A stretch of DNA of 64,000 nucleotides from Trochalopteron elliotii (GCA_024734555.1 JANPWX010000081.1:2628825-2692824), one strand, 5' to 3'. Counted from the stretch's first letter, positions 39,201 to 51,000 are shown. Numbers and translations are program-made. Notes: generated by a model from the sequence alone, not told the origin.

Positions 39201-39812
39201 ACTCACTCACTCACTCCTGTTCATATACATATTTAAGTTCAACTGAAGTCACAAGAACATTTAGCATGCTTGCATGGGAAAAATCACATTTCACTTAAAT
39301 CACAGAATCATGATTTACTAAGGCAGCATTATAAACTCCAATCAAATAAAAATTACTGTGTCTAGGGTTCTTTAATTATTAATTTTCATTCTACATGTAA
39401 GAAAATAAATCAGGAAGCTAAAAAATTTAATGCTGTTGAAGAGAAATGTCTCTGCAAACAGTGCTTGAGTACACTGACAAGATCAATAGCTTTAAGTAAT
39501 TGTGATATTCAATGGAAAAAACATTACACTGAACATGAAATCAAGAAACAAGGGATTTGATTCCTCTTATGGTCTAAATATGTAAAGAAATTCTAGACTT
39601 CATTTTGCTGACTGAAGCATTTCTTTTTCCCCCTTTTACAAAAACAAATGGAACAAAAGAAAGCACGTAACACTTAAGTACAGTTTCCTAACTTTGAAGA
39701 TGCTTAAGAAACAAAAATCAAAGTAACTGATTAATCAATCAAGTAATGAGATTACCACTTTAGGTCTTTTTACCTGACAAAATAAAATCATTAGATGCTT
39801 AGAAAACTTTTT
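33247..39812. other. Long non-coding stretch
   Basis: About 6.5 kb without a supportable gene. A block at 38560-39100 is GC-richer than its flanks and carries AATAAA on the minus strand near 38590, so it might be an unrecognised LTR or ancient repeat. A short CACT repeat lies near 39201-39217. TA-rich words occur near 36346-36362. All longer frames lack splice context. Confidence 0.45.
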
Positions 39813-39844
<32 letters not shown>

Positions 39845-39938
39845 TATACATATATATATATATATATACATATATATACATATATATATACACACACATG
39901 CACATATATATATGTGCATATATATTTTTTTTTTTTAC
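39813..39938. repeat. TA/CA microsatellite with internal perfect palindrome
   Basis: An interrupted TA-dinucleotide array with short CA blocks, ending in a 12-base T run. At 39898-39919 the core forms a perfect 22-bp palindrome, ATGCACATATA followed by its reverse complement. Such arrays can extrude cruciforms and are prone to length change. Confidence 0.92.
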
Positions 39939-42900
39939 AAACTACACATTCATAAAGAATATGAACAAGATTGGTAGATATGTTTCATTTGAAGTCTGGA
40001 ATGAAAAGCCTCATTAAAATCTTAAAGACTCTTCTGCTTAGAGATCAGAAACTATCATCTAGAAATGAATTCCTATTAAAGAGATATATCATTTTGTGTT
40101 TCTAAAAAGATTACTTACAGTGTCATGTGCACCATCTGTGGCAGCTTATTTCCACATTACAGCAAGGAACCAGGAGAGTAAACTGAACATCATCTTTCCA
40201 AAAGGAAAAACTGAAATGGCCAGTAGGTCTTCCATTGTATACCGTGGAAGCATATCTAACTGCATTTCTAAACTGGTCAAACTATTAAGACAAAATGTGT
40301 GTTGGGATGAATTTCACTTCTGTCATTCAGTCACTATTAAAGCCTTTATGTCCTATAAGAAATACAACTCACACAGGGAGCAGGAGGGAAGGGAAAACCT
40401 AAGGTAGCACTGCATGAAATGTTGCAATAATAAAGGGCTCAGGCAGTACAGATATTAAGACAAATTCTAGTATGCTCTTTTTTACTAAAACTGGGTCATT
40501 GTCAAGAAATTGCTGATGTTAGGATTTCTTGTCATGAATAATAAGAGCTACTCTGCCAGAATGTGCAAGTCATAATAGACTAGGCACATAGAAAATCTTA
40601 TGAATGACGGTAACATTTGAAGCTCACTGTAATGTTACTAGATATGCCCTCAAACTGATGCTATATTTAGTATCAGTTAAACTTCCTTGGCATCAAACCC
40701 ACTGGTTCTCATGGAACTAGAAAGCAGAGGTGTTTTAAGTTCAGCAGAGCCTGCTACTGCTGACATTCAGTGGCTCTGCTGTTTCCCTGCAAGGTTCTAG
40801 GGGGAAAAAATAATCTCAAAATATGGTCAAGAGTCTGTATGACCAATTTTTCCATGATTCTCACATTTTAAAACATTTAGTATACATAAGAAAAAGTGGA
40901 ATAAAGTGTTCTAATTTATAATTACTTAAATTAAAAAAACATATTCACAGACTTCAGAAATATAGTGATTAATTTTCCATAAGGACTACATTCATTATAA
41001 ACATATAGCTTAAGAAGTGGAAGAGGGAGAAATTTCTAAGATTTCACTAATGTCAAAGCTGTAAGTAAATTAAACATATAAAAGTTCTATCTATAAATAC
41101 CACTTGGCATAAGCATGTCTGATAAACCTCATTGACTTTACATTCCCTTAACACTTGTGAAATTTATAGTCCTATACATTTCCTGACTCCCTCACAAAAT
41201 CTCCAACACCTTTTAATCTCCATAAAATAAACACAAAAGGGCAGACTACAATTTACCAGATAACATACTGTAGAAGGAGACAACACAAAGGAAATCATGT
41301 TCCTGCTACTTCAGCTTTGCATCTGTCCTGTATACTGTCAAGAATAATGCTCCAGGTCAAGAGAAACCCCAGTGGATCTCAGATCTGCTTCCTGTCTTTC
41401 TCACCTTGCTGCTTTCGTTGTATTGCTAATATTGTGTTTATAAATTAAAATTTGTACCTAATTTAAATAATCATCATTTTATATGAACAAATATAATAAC
41501 TTTTTATAGGTATTAACACATCACTCATCTTGGCTGCTTCAGTAATACTGCAGAGAAAAAATTTAATCTGTAAAATGTAATCTGTTCCTCTTCCTGCTGA
41601 GGTTTGAAGACTAGCCTCCTTCTGTTAAAAAACAAACAAAAAAAACCCTGTCATGATGCAAAGTCTAAAAAGGATGAAATAGGGTAAAATTACTTTGCAT
41701 ATGGAATTTCTGGCACAGATTTTATCTTCTTCCATTCCACTGGAGAGAAAGTGCAGGGTATATGGTCTCCAAATGGAATATCTGCACTTCTGCAGGCAGT
41801 GTCAAGGACACTGAAAGTGCAGATTTAGTTGTTTAAGGATTTCTAATGAGATTTATGAGTGGCTCAGCCTCTACAGAATTTTTTTGATGTTTGTGTTCAT
41901 CTTCATTTCCAGAAGCAACAAAAATCTAATACATGATGGACAGAAAGGCATGAGGCTTTGAGATGGCAGTTCCTCCAACCTGTATCCATGTTAAAACTAA
42001 GGCAAGTGATGAGAAGGGACAGGGTAAGATGAGGAAAGGATCACAGTATTTTCACTTTCTAAAGTGAATAAAGGAGAGCAGAAAAATAGGTTTTTTCCCT
42101 TCTGGTTCTATTCTGACTTGGGCATATAAACTTAGCAGAGGTTTCCTGACAACACTGACTGTCAGAGAGCTGGTGATGGTAACTGTTTCTGTAAAATCGA
42201 GGTAGGTGCAGATGCTGGATGATCTAAAGATGCATCAGGCTGGGCATGGTCATCCACAAATACAGTCAGATATTTCCCACTAACATCAAGGCTTGTCTAC
42301 AAAGCAGTTGGTACAAACCACAGGTAAAACCTATATTGATTGTTTTACAGTCCATACTGGGATGTGTAATATGGTGGTTACTTTGCTACTATTAGTCAGA
42401 CCAAGGCCACCACATTTACTGCATTATAACCACAACTTTTATCACAACACAGGTAACAAAAGGCCTTGGCCTCTTAGCTTAATGACTTTGTCAAGAATGA
42501 AGAAAAATTCTTGTGGTTAATGCTGTACAAAATGCTTCAAAGGTTGGTAAGATTACGAAGAAGAAACACTAAGCAAATGAGTAATGAAATCAAACCAAAA
42601 GCTTAAAAACAACAAAAAAGCCATACATATATAGCAGAATTTCAGTAAGTTATTCAAAACAGAAGAAAAATCTACAAGTAAAAGAAGCAGATGTATGTGA
42701 TATTACCAATTAAAATCTTCTTCTGGCATCCAAAATCATACTATCTATATTCCTTTCTACCCTTGTGCTGAAAAAAATGCATTGGAAAAGAATTAGGCAT
42801 TGACAATAATGTATAATACCATTTTAACGTATCTGAAAAGTCTGATGACTACCAGATTCCTGTGCACAGCTAGAGTCCAGATCTCAGATTTTAGCCAGAG

Positions 42901-43700
42901 ATATTCCAGGCTGCCATTTGGATATACAGACAGGCTAATCCTGAACATGCATCCTGCTACGGCCATATAAAATCCAAGCTGCACTAAGTGCCAAAAATGG
43001 GGGCCTAAACCCATACGTTTTCTCAGAATATGCCTAACTTAAACTGATAGAATTGGGTTTCTTGCAAAAGGCAATTATGGCTCCCACTTTCTCTTGAAAA
43101 CAGGACCCTCCCTTATTATGTTAGAGCCTACAGATTAAGCTACATTCATCCGAAAAGTAAGAGACTGAGCTCGAGCTCCTTCTTTTGCTAGAGGCAATGA
43201 AAATCTACATTACTGGCTACACAGAAGTTAGACTAAAAAAAACCATTACTTTGCAAAAGGCATGGTCATTTATTAAACCACTCTAACTTGATCAAATTCA
43301 CCCTATACTCAATGTCCATCAATGAAATTGCAGCGGCATGCTAACCAGTGTACTTAACATAATGTGAAGGTGTTTTACTGCTTTCTGCACAATATAATTT
43401 CTCATTCTGCCCTGACATGGAGCTTTGAGTAAATAGTCAGCATTTTGGAAGATGAGGCTGGAAAATCAGAATCTATGTAAAAAATGTCAGGAAGAACACT
43501 ATTCACCTATAAATAATTTCAGTTAATTTTACAGTTGTTATGTTGTCCATAAGTACAAAAATGCAAAAGTGTGTATTCACCTGTTCTATCAAACTTTTTT
43601 TTTCAATAGGTAAAGAGAAAAAAAGAAAAAGAAATAAAATAAATCAATAAAATGTATCCAAGACAGAATATATTTTCAGTAAAAAATATTTTACTGAAAA
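39939..43700. other. Non-coding AT-rich stretch
   Basis: No supportable gene. The perfect 12-base palindrome GAGCTCGAGCTC lies at 43167-43178. The minus-strand frame at 42793-43014 sits in sequence resembling an old degraded repeat, but I cannot name it. Confidence 0.45.
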
Positions 43701-43778
43701 AAGGGAAGGGAAGGGAAGGGAAGGGAAGGGAAGGGAAGGGAAGGGAAGGGAAGGGAAGGGAAGGGAAGGGAAGGGAAG
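43701..43778 (+). repeat. AAGGG pentanucleotide microsatellite, about 15 units
   Basis: Seventy-eight bases of perfect AAGGG units on the plus strand (CCCTT on the minus). Runs of three G spaced by two A fit the canonical G-quadruplex pattern many times over. The minus-strand frame across it, giving PSLPF repeats, is a translation artefact. The array is preceded by an A-rich run. Perfect units suggest recent expansion or active turnover. Confidence 0.97.
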
Positions 43779-44021
43779 TTCCCTGAGAATCATTAGAACT
43801 GATGAACCTGAAAAAAGTTGTGCCTAAATGTGGTTTTAGTCTTGCCACAGGCTGTTCTTAACAGGGAGAAATAATCAAATAGTTTCTAACCTAAAAGTAA
43901 TTTTAAAACCCCACCAAAATGGGGTAGACTAAGAGACTGTTGGTATGAAAAAGACATATTCTTTAAACAATCAATACAATGATTTAATGCAAGAAATAAA
44001 AGTATATTGATAAATACCCCT
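43779..44021. other. Short AT-rich spacer between microsatellite and LTR
   Basis: Unique-looking sequence. No gene, and no target-site duplication that I can pair with the far side of the LTR. Confidence 0.5.
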
Positions 44022-44189
44022 GACTGGATGCCAGGTGCCCACCAAAGTCACTCCATCTCTCACCTCCTTAACAGGGAAGGTGAGATAAATTTAATGAAAG
44101 TCTCATGGGTTAAGATGAGGATAGGGAGAGATCACTCACCAGTTAAGTGTCATGGGCAAAGCAAACTCAGGTTGGGGAAATTAGCTTAA

Positions 44190-44195
44190 TTTATT
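44190..44195 (-). promoter_or_regulatory. LTR polyadenylation signal AATAAA
   Basis: TTTATT on the plus strand reads AATAAA on the minus, at the expected place downstream of the LTR TATA-like box. It may still act as a cryptic poly(A) site for minus-strand transcripts. Confidence 0.6.
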
Positions 44196-44387
44196 ACCAT
44201 GGGCAGCAGGGGCACAGCTGGCTCACCATGGTCTTTACCACAGGTTGCAAAGGAATCTCTGCTCTGATGCCTGAAGAACCCCCTCCCCTCCTTCTTCACT
44301 GACCTTTGGTGTCTGCAGAGTTGTTTTTCTCACATTCTCACCTCTCTCTGCCAGCTGCTGTTGCACAGCACTTTTCCCCCCTACTTC

Positions 44388-44400
44388 TTAAATATATTAT
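44388..44400 (-). promoter_or_regulatory. LTR TATA-like box
   Basis: Minus-strand TAATATATTTAAG sits between the U3-like and R-like segments of the reversed LTR. It is consistent with the LTR core promoter. Whether it is active cannot be judged from sequence. Confidence 0.5.
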
Positions 44401-45079
44401 CCTAGAGGTGCAACCACTGTCCCTGATGGGCTTGGCCTTGGCCAGGGGTGGGTCCATCCTGGAGCTGGCTGGCATTGGCTCAACTGGACATGGGGCAAGC
44501 TTCTGGCACTCCTGGACCCCTGTGCTACCAAAACCTTGCCATGTAAAGCCAATACAATATCTTTCTCAAAAATTATGCTATTGAACATAAGAATGTTGGG
44601 CTAAACCCATGTCACTGTTACTGTGCCCAAATGCCACCTTGTCAAGAAGCTGCACTGAGACACTGCCTGACAGAGTTATCTGAACCCATTCCCCAAATCC
44701 CACAAATCATGAAAGAAGTTGCCTGTGAGCCACACCAGGTGATGCACTTCCCATCTAACTCACAGCTCCCTGGAAGGGAACATCCCGAGACATAATTATT
44801 CCATGTTTTTCCAAAGCTGTGAGGCGAGGGGCTGAGGGCAGGCAGTGGGCTCGGGGCTGCTGCTGAGAGCGGCTGCTGCTGGACAGCTCCCTCGGGGGAG
44901 GGAGGGAGGCTCATCCCACACACCCTGCCAGACCAGCCACGGCACACAGCCTCCTTGCCACCTCACCTCTGGTATGCATTCTGCTCTAAATAATGCACAG
45001 ATACAGTCCTGGGGTTTTTACTTATTTGAGGAAAATAAAAAAAAAAATCAAAACACTTGGTCTTTACCTGCTTTTGTAG

Positions 45080-45218
45080 GACAGGAGAGAAGCACTGGAG
45101 CTCCTCAGCAATTCATGAAGGCTGGTAATGTGAATGAAGTGCACTATCTACAGGCAACATCTGTACCTTCTTCCAAGCTTATTTTTGATAGCAACTACCA
45201 TTTTCACATGCAAGCAAG
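45080..45218 (+). other. Exon-like open segment (unrecognised)
   Basis: A 139-base segment begins after a good acceptor ('CTTTACCTGCTTTTGTAG') and ends at a good donor ('AAGCAAG|GTATGA'). It is open in one frame throughout, with implied phases 1 and 2. Part of the peptide reads KAGNVNEVHYLQATSVPSS. It lies just beyond the ERVL LTR. I recognise no protein family and see no partner exon. It could be a real exon of an unidentified plus-strand gene or a chance combination. Confidence 0.22.
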
Positions 45219-47579
45219 GTATGACCTCTTCTCAATCTTTGTTATTTGAGATTTTCTGAGCTTATTGTAAGAAAAGAAAAAGAACCCTAAATAATTTCAC
45301 AGTTAAAAAAGACCTTAATGCTGAACTTCTAAAAGAGTAAAATTACTGACAGCTGTGACTGAAGGAAATAGACAGCTTAGTGTTCTTCAAACAAACTGAT
45401 GTGCAGTCCTGTAACTGTCCTACATGTCAAACGGCAGGTTGGAGACAGGGAGTTGACTGTAAAATCAACATCTCAGTGCAGTTCCAGTAAATGCTAACAA
45501 TAATATTTTTAAAAGGTGCACACACATATATGCATTTTCATAGAGAAATTATATATAGACATTTTAAAGATGCCATTGCATGCTTCAAATATCTATCAAA
45601 ATAACATCTGATGAAAATTACCTTTAATGCTCTGTAATTAAATACAATACCTAAATGATTATGTATAGACATCCACAAGGAAATAGACAGAGATACAAAT
45701 GGATTTACTAATCTTTCTGTTCATATAAAGTTAAAGACTGACAATTATATCAGAGTATTTAAAAGGAAGTCAGAGAATAAAACTGCAGTATTCCATCACC
45801 ATGCTATTTAACCTACCAGTATATAGATAAAGGAAAAAAAACAATGCACAGTGTTGTAGATATTCCTCTAACATCCTTTTTCCTAACTCCAAACTCTAGC
45901 TTTCCTAATTTATTTACTAAAATGTTATGTTTAAGATTTAAAATTATCTTAGCAACTCTTCTGTTTTGTCTTCACTTAAGAAAGCTATTTTTGCATATTT
46001 TTATGCTCAGGAATACTTGTCTTAATTTATTCACGTATACATGAGACTAAATAATCTATGACCTGTTTGTTTTCTCAACTTTTATAAGGAAGAGGACAAA
46101 TATCCATCATGAAGAATGCAAAGCACTCCCTCACAAGACCAAAGCAACAGTGCATGAAATTGAACTCAAAAAGAGCCTCCATTCTGTGTGACTTCTTGGC
46201 TGACACAATTTAGATATTTATAGCTTTACGAATATGCCACTGGAAAAGAACTTGAAGCTTTTTCTAGCTAGGAAGGATTAATGAACATGTGCACCTGGTA
46301 ATTACAGCACTCCATCTTTCTCAAAGCCCTCACATTGCCTCAATGGCAGAAACTGTAATGAAAAACCATTGAAAATATCAATCTGCAATTCCATAAGTCA
46401 TTTAATTATTAAAATATATAATCTCTTTTCATACTTTCTATGAACTATGCTAACAGTGGTATGCAAAAAATCATACTTTCTGCTTCATGTTATTACCTGG
46501 AACACCTCATTTAAAATGAAAAATTCATCTGATATCATCTTGGGATTTAACTCAGTCTAGACTCAGATTGGAAAATGCATGGTAATACTGTCAAATACTT
46601 CCACAAGAAACAGCAGAAAAGAAACCCACAACAGTCTGGGGTAATGCACTCAATTCTAAGACAAAAAATTACACACTAAATTTCATAAGAAGTTTACTAG
46701 AAAAGAAATGTTTAAAGATTGGAGAAAATAAGCATTCTGTACTTTTTTCCTAAAAAAGGTTTTCAGAGTTAGTGTCAGGTGGAAACTTTTTAAGAAGTAA
46801 TCCATGCTGCCACAAACATTTGGCTAATATGCATACCACTAGAAATCTACAAGAGCAGGGGTACTGTTTGTTTGTGAAAACACTACCTGGATAAACTCGA
46901 AAAACACTATGCACTTCATGTTCTATTTTGAGATTAAAAAATACTGAAAACACTTGGAAAATACTCCAAAAAAAAAGCCACTTTATGATCAAAATAACCC
47001 CTGATTAGTCTATGAGCATCAATTTTCTCATGTTATTCTGACATGTGATATAACATTAACCTAAACCAGCCAGATACATGAAGGGATGAAGAGGACCACC
47101 CAAAAGTAAAAACAACATTACTAATACAGGTTATTTTAAGCAGAAAGCCTCAACTGCTTTACAAGTGAAATTAAATTTTAAAATACATTTTAGTGAAGTC
47201 CTTAGCTATTACAACATTTGAATGAAAGTCAATTATAACCTAAATGCACAGACATCTATATGGCTCTAAAAGTAGTCTTTTAAAAGAAATTTAAGCTCAG
47301 TATGAGATTTGAGCATTAAAAATGGCCTTTTATTGTAAAAACATACTGTTCCTTGGTGGATTATAGAAAAAGAAAAGGCTCCAATAGAGATAAGTGTACA
47401 TGAAATGCTCTCTCAAGAGTATTCAACCAAACTGACTGCAATAAGGGGACTTCAAAAAGCAGCAAGAGATGTTCAAAGCACCTTGCAGCTTTGGGCTGCT
47501 GGCCTCTACTGCTGTTTTTAATACAGTTAGGTTTAACTTGGGAGCGGATAAATAATTGACAGAGGTATTTTCAGAAAGC
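45219..47579. other. Non-coding AT-rich stretch
   Basis: No supportable gene or repeat. TA-rich patches occur near 45520-45560 and 46410. The minus-strand frame at 46750-46992 is hydrophobic and AT-driven, without motif. Confidence 0.5.
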
Positions 47580-47798
47580 TTTGATCACCGCACCGTTTGT
47601 CACAAGCTCCAAAGTAGTCACTGCGATAACACTTAATCTGGGGCTTCTTATTTCAAGTACAAAAGCATCCCCTCCCACCTACTGCTCGTAGACTCCTGCA
47701 TCAGAACAGGAGACTTAAGGATGCAGCCTGCACAGCACTAAGACACCACGCTCTCCGCCGGCAGATTCCTTCTCCAGCACGCCTATTTTCGCATCCTT

Positions 47799-47804
47799 AC
47801 CTTT
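47799..47804 (-). other. Candidate splice donor (minus strand)
   Basis: The minus-strand sequence AAAG|GTAAGG matches the vertebrate 5' splice-site consensus at nearly every position, and the GT falls at 47800-47799. Its position at the edge of the CpG-rich block supports a first-exon boundary. Confidence 0.45.
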
Positions 47805-47844
47805 AAAAGGCTGTCCAGAACCCGCTAAGTTCCCCCAGACGGTT

Positions 47845-47889
47845 TCAGTTCAGAGCATGCAGCAGAGCATCCGCACAAAGCTTTGCCAT
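47845..47889 (-). CDS. Possible 14-codon upstream ORF in candidate first exon
   Basis: An ATG-initiated frame inside the candidate minus-strand first exon: ATG at 47889, stop TGA at 47845, product beginning MAKLCADALLHALN. It lies wholly upstream of the donor at 47801. If the exon is transcribed it would be an upstream ORF. Its significance depends entirely on transcription of the exon. Confidence 0.2.
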   Translation of the reverse strand: MAKLCADALLHALN

Positions 47890-48058
47890 TGCGAGTGTGA
47901 AGAGAGAGAGCTGCTGGGATGCTGAATGGCACATCAGCCAACTTTGTGTGTATCCGCGGCTCCCTGAAAAAGCTGGACTGAAATTCCCCTCGCCTGCGGA
48001 TTGGATTCAACAGCACACACTAACTGTGAGAGAGGCCAAGGATTGAAAAGGGAAAAAA

Positions 48059-48092
48059 GGGAGAAGCGGGAGGGGGAAGGGCGGGGGGCGCG
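48059..48092 (+). other. Potential G-quadruplex at GC box
   Basis: Plus-strand G runs of 3 to 6 separated by 1 to 6 bases (GGG, GGG, GGGGG, GGG, GGGGGG) satisfy the usual four-run pattern. G-quadruplex motifs are common at vertebrate CpG promoters, which fits the promoter reading of this block. Confidence 0.6.
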
Positions 48093-48095
48093 TCT

Positions 48096-51000
48096 GAAGA
48101 GAAAAGAAAAATCCTGTCCTGGATACTGGATAAGTCTGGGCTGTGAAATACAAGCTGCTCTTCAGAGTCCCACAAATACTTACAAAACTACTCTTCTGTA
48201 ATGTTTTCATTGCACAGTGTACCATAGGATGCCATCAGTCTAACAGCTGATATTTCAATATAGAATGTGTTAACTATTTGCCAAACTAACATATTAGGGT
48301 ATAACATTTCAGCTTTCATGCTAAAATCATAAAAAAGTGCAATATGTGAATGAAACTAATTTTAGATATAGTTAGATTACAATTTTCCTAATTTTCTGCA
48401 GACTATTCGTGTACTCATTTCGGTTCAAATAACTGTAAAAAAATGTTTTATTTCTTTCCTGTTATATACAGATATTGAAGTTCCCATATAACGGCCCATT
48501 AGTGTAGACTCACCTGCATTATTTATCCAGTCTTTGCAGAAAATCTACCTAAAACACTAAGTCCAACCTTTACACTTTATGTGCTAGTCAGTCTACAGTG
48601 AATCAGAATTTTCAGAGTTGTTACTGGCACATTACACCTGTTTAAAATATTCTTTACCAGAACAATGCTTACACTATTCTGACGAATCTAAAATGAAACA
48701 TTTTTTATCTGTTATAGCTAAGGTAGATGTACACATTATATACAATAAAAATTAAACTTTATCTATCTAGGAATATTGGGGATTTTTCCCTGCAATTTTA
48801 GCCTTTGTCACTTAGGGAATAATGTTGAATAACATATGATATATGTTTTATCAAACAGTCTTTCTCAGACCACAGTAGTGTACAAATTTATTTCCACTTC
48901 CTTACAATGAAAATACCATTTTCTAGTGGCTCTATTCCTTTGGCATTGGCACAGCAATTTGAGGTTAGAAGTAAAAGTGCCAGGAAGATAAGAGGCCAGA
49001 TGTACCATAGTGGTCATGACCTCATTTGGTGGAAAAAAAAAAAGAGAAAAAAAAATTGGCATATAGTTTAAATAACAGAGTTTATTTCAAGTGGTACTTT
49101 TTTTAGTGAGGTTGGGTGAGGAGGAACACCTCAATCCCCTCCAAGGTCATAGGACCCATTAAAACAAATAAGACACATAATAAAGGTCAAGCAGGAAAAA
49201 GGACCACCAAGGTAAAGGACATGGCTCTCAACTACATCTATTCAATGTAATTTTTTTCTCTACAAATGTTGTATCTGTCTAAATGTTAAGGAGTTCACAC
49301 TCCAAATTGCATTACCAATTATGAGGCGTTAAATTGGCCTGTATAGGTTTTTCAGCTGCTATTGACCTCATCAAACAGCTGTGATTTCTAAGCAAGCAGT
49401 CTCTAATGAGTTTAGAAACAATAAAGAGAAGTTAAAATACCAGATGTATTTCAATTATCTTAAAAGAAAAAAAAAAACTTTCTTAAGACGTACATCTTGA
49501 AAACTTTAACATGTACAAAATGTTCCTTGGTTTTGCATTTTTGGCTGATGTGTGGAAGAATCATCCTTTAGTGACTGAAAAGGAAAAACAATACTTATCC
49601 TGTGCCCGTGTCTTTTTAATATAGTTAGTGCCGATCAGCCTTAACACAATCCTGTGAACAGCTCTAGAAAACTACCTGAAATGCTGGAATACCTTAGCTC
49701 TCTTTCAATCTTGTCTTGGTTTTATTGTCTTATAATGCAAACATCTGTAATGCACCGAAAATTATATTGCTAATTTTAAAACCAGGTAAACCCCGTGCAC
49801 CTGATGAAAGTAACATGTCAGAGAAATCTGAGCTGAAATGCATAATATAGCTATTAATTTCAGGGGAAAAAATGCTATACACCCATCACAAATAAAGCTT
49901 GCACCATTGCTAGAATATTCTACCCCTGAAGATTTTTGTCAGTACTTGTTAAAGCTAATTAAGATCACCAAAATAAATAGATAAATAAGTAAGTTACTAT
50001 AATAAATACTTAAATATATTAATTGAGTGGTATAACGCAGGTTCATTGAGAGGGTTATGAACTGAAGATAATTCTTAGCTGCAAGTTCAGTGATTAAAGT
50101 ATTTAGGGTTTAAGGGCAGTCAGTCTACCATCTTTCCTGTGCACAAAAGTAATTGAAAACAAAAGAGCCTTTACAAAAGACACTTTAAATGGTTTGTTTG
50201 TTTATGTTTGATGACTGTTTAAGTAAGCAGGAAACCAGATAACCTCTCTGCAAACAATTCATTATGTAGATGCTACAGTGCTACAGCACTATTTCAGGTC
50301 TCATACTGCACACACATTTCATGTGCAGAGTCCCATGAAGAAATATTGCATACACACATTAAATATATATTTGTTGCTTCTTTTGACTGTAGTGCACCAG
50401 GACTGAATATAAAGAAACTTCTTGCACAAAGTTTCAAGTGCTAATCCCAATTTTGATTTACACTACACCCTAAAGTAGTTTCACTTTCCCCCCTGACATT
50501 TTGCAGCCTTTCAGCAGGGCTAACACATCCCATCTCCCCAATCACAGTTCTTTCAGAAAACCAGAGAACTAGACCCTGGAAAACAAAAGTCACTAAAATC
50601 ACCCCACTGATTGCAGCTATCAAGGAGGTACACAGAGATAAAATGGCTTCTAAGTTATCTAAGCTTTCGTGTGTGGAGAACAAACTTTGATTTAGCAAAT
50701 GAATAGGAATTCAACAGAGAGATATGTCTGTGTTTGCCATGAACTCTCCAACAACAGTAAGAAGGCTGCATATTTAAACAGATGTAGATAATCCACAGCA
50801 GATCCCAAAAGTGGATAAAAAAGATAATGTGGAAAACATTTAATCTGAATGTCAAAAGAAGCACATCAGTGTAGAGGGTCCATATTCAGAGTGTTTTGTG
50901 GCCAGACAAATCCCGGAAGAGTTTCCTCATTGCTCTTGGATCATCATCTAGAACATCTCTATAAGGAATGAATAAGCGACCTTGCCCTGATTACTGACAC

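Larger units (their letters stand above)
44022..44985 (-). mobile_element. ERVL-type LTR, reverse strand, internally deleted
   Basis: The plus strand matches, from memory, the reverse complement of a widespread avian ERVL-type LTR. Diagnostic words are 'GGATGCCAGGTGCCCACCAA' near 44027, 'GGGAGAGATCACTCACCAGT' near 44125, 'TTCTTCACTGACCTTTGGTG' near 44292 and 'CTTGGCCTTGGCCAGGGGTG' near 44431. On the minus strand a TATA-like 'TAATATATTTAAG' at 44388-44400 precedes AATAAA at 44190-44195, the correct order for U3, R and U5. The tandem-repeat segment usual between these landmarks is absent, with the junction near 44200. The extreme 3' terminus is also eroded. No gag, pol or env sequence is adjacent, so it behaves as a solo LTR relic. 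Confidence 0.85.
47580..48095 (-). promoter_or_regulatory. CpG-rich promoter-like block with candidate non-coding first exon
   Basis: About 20 CpG dinucleotides fall within roughly 500 bases, against a background where CpG is rare. The right edge is G-rich (GGGCGGGGGGCGCG near 48079), an Sp1-type GC box read as CCGCCC on the minus strand. Downstream on the minus strand, a strong donor 'TTTTAAAG|GTAAGG' gives an exon end at 47801. A minus-strand transcript starting near 48050-47990 would have a first exon of about 200-250 bases. No ATG frame runs through the donor, so the exon would be 5' UTR or non-coding. No TATA is obvious. I cannot name the gene. Confidence 0.55.

Noticed and set aside
39795..39977. 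Plus-strand frame rich in Y, I and H
   Set aside because: Translation of the TA/CA microsatellite.
42793..43014. 73-codon minus-strand frame
   Set aside because: It lies in sequence that resembles a degraded repeat. I could not identify the family, and there is no splice support.
43167..43178. GAGCTCGAGCTC, resembling a cloning-vector polylinker
   Set aside because: The palindrome is only 12 bases long and the flanks are ordinary genomic DNA, so there is no sign of vector contamination.
43603..43848. Minus-strand frame with repeated PSLPF units
   Set aside because: It is the translation of the AAGGG microsatellite. A pentanucleotide repeat stays open in any stop-free frame.
44306..44947. 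Several 60-100 codon frames on both strands near 44.3-44.9 kb
   Set aside because: They lie inside the ERVL-type LTR, which is non-coding. GC-rich LTR sequence keeps frames open by composition.
47825..48016. 63-codon minus-strand frame inside the CpG-rich block
   Set aside because: It has no ATG (opens at GTG), ends before the donor and has no recognised motif. The block is better read as promoter and 5' untranslated exon.
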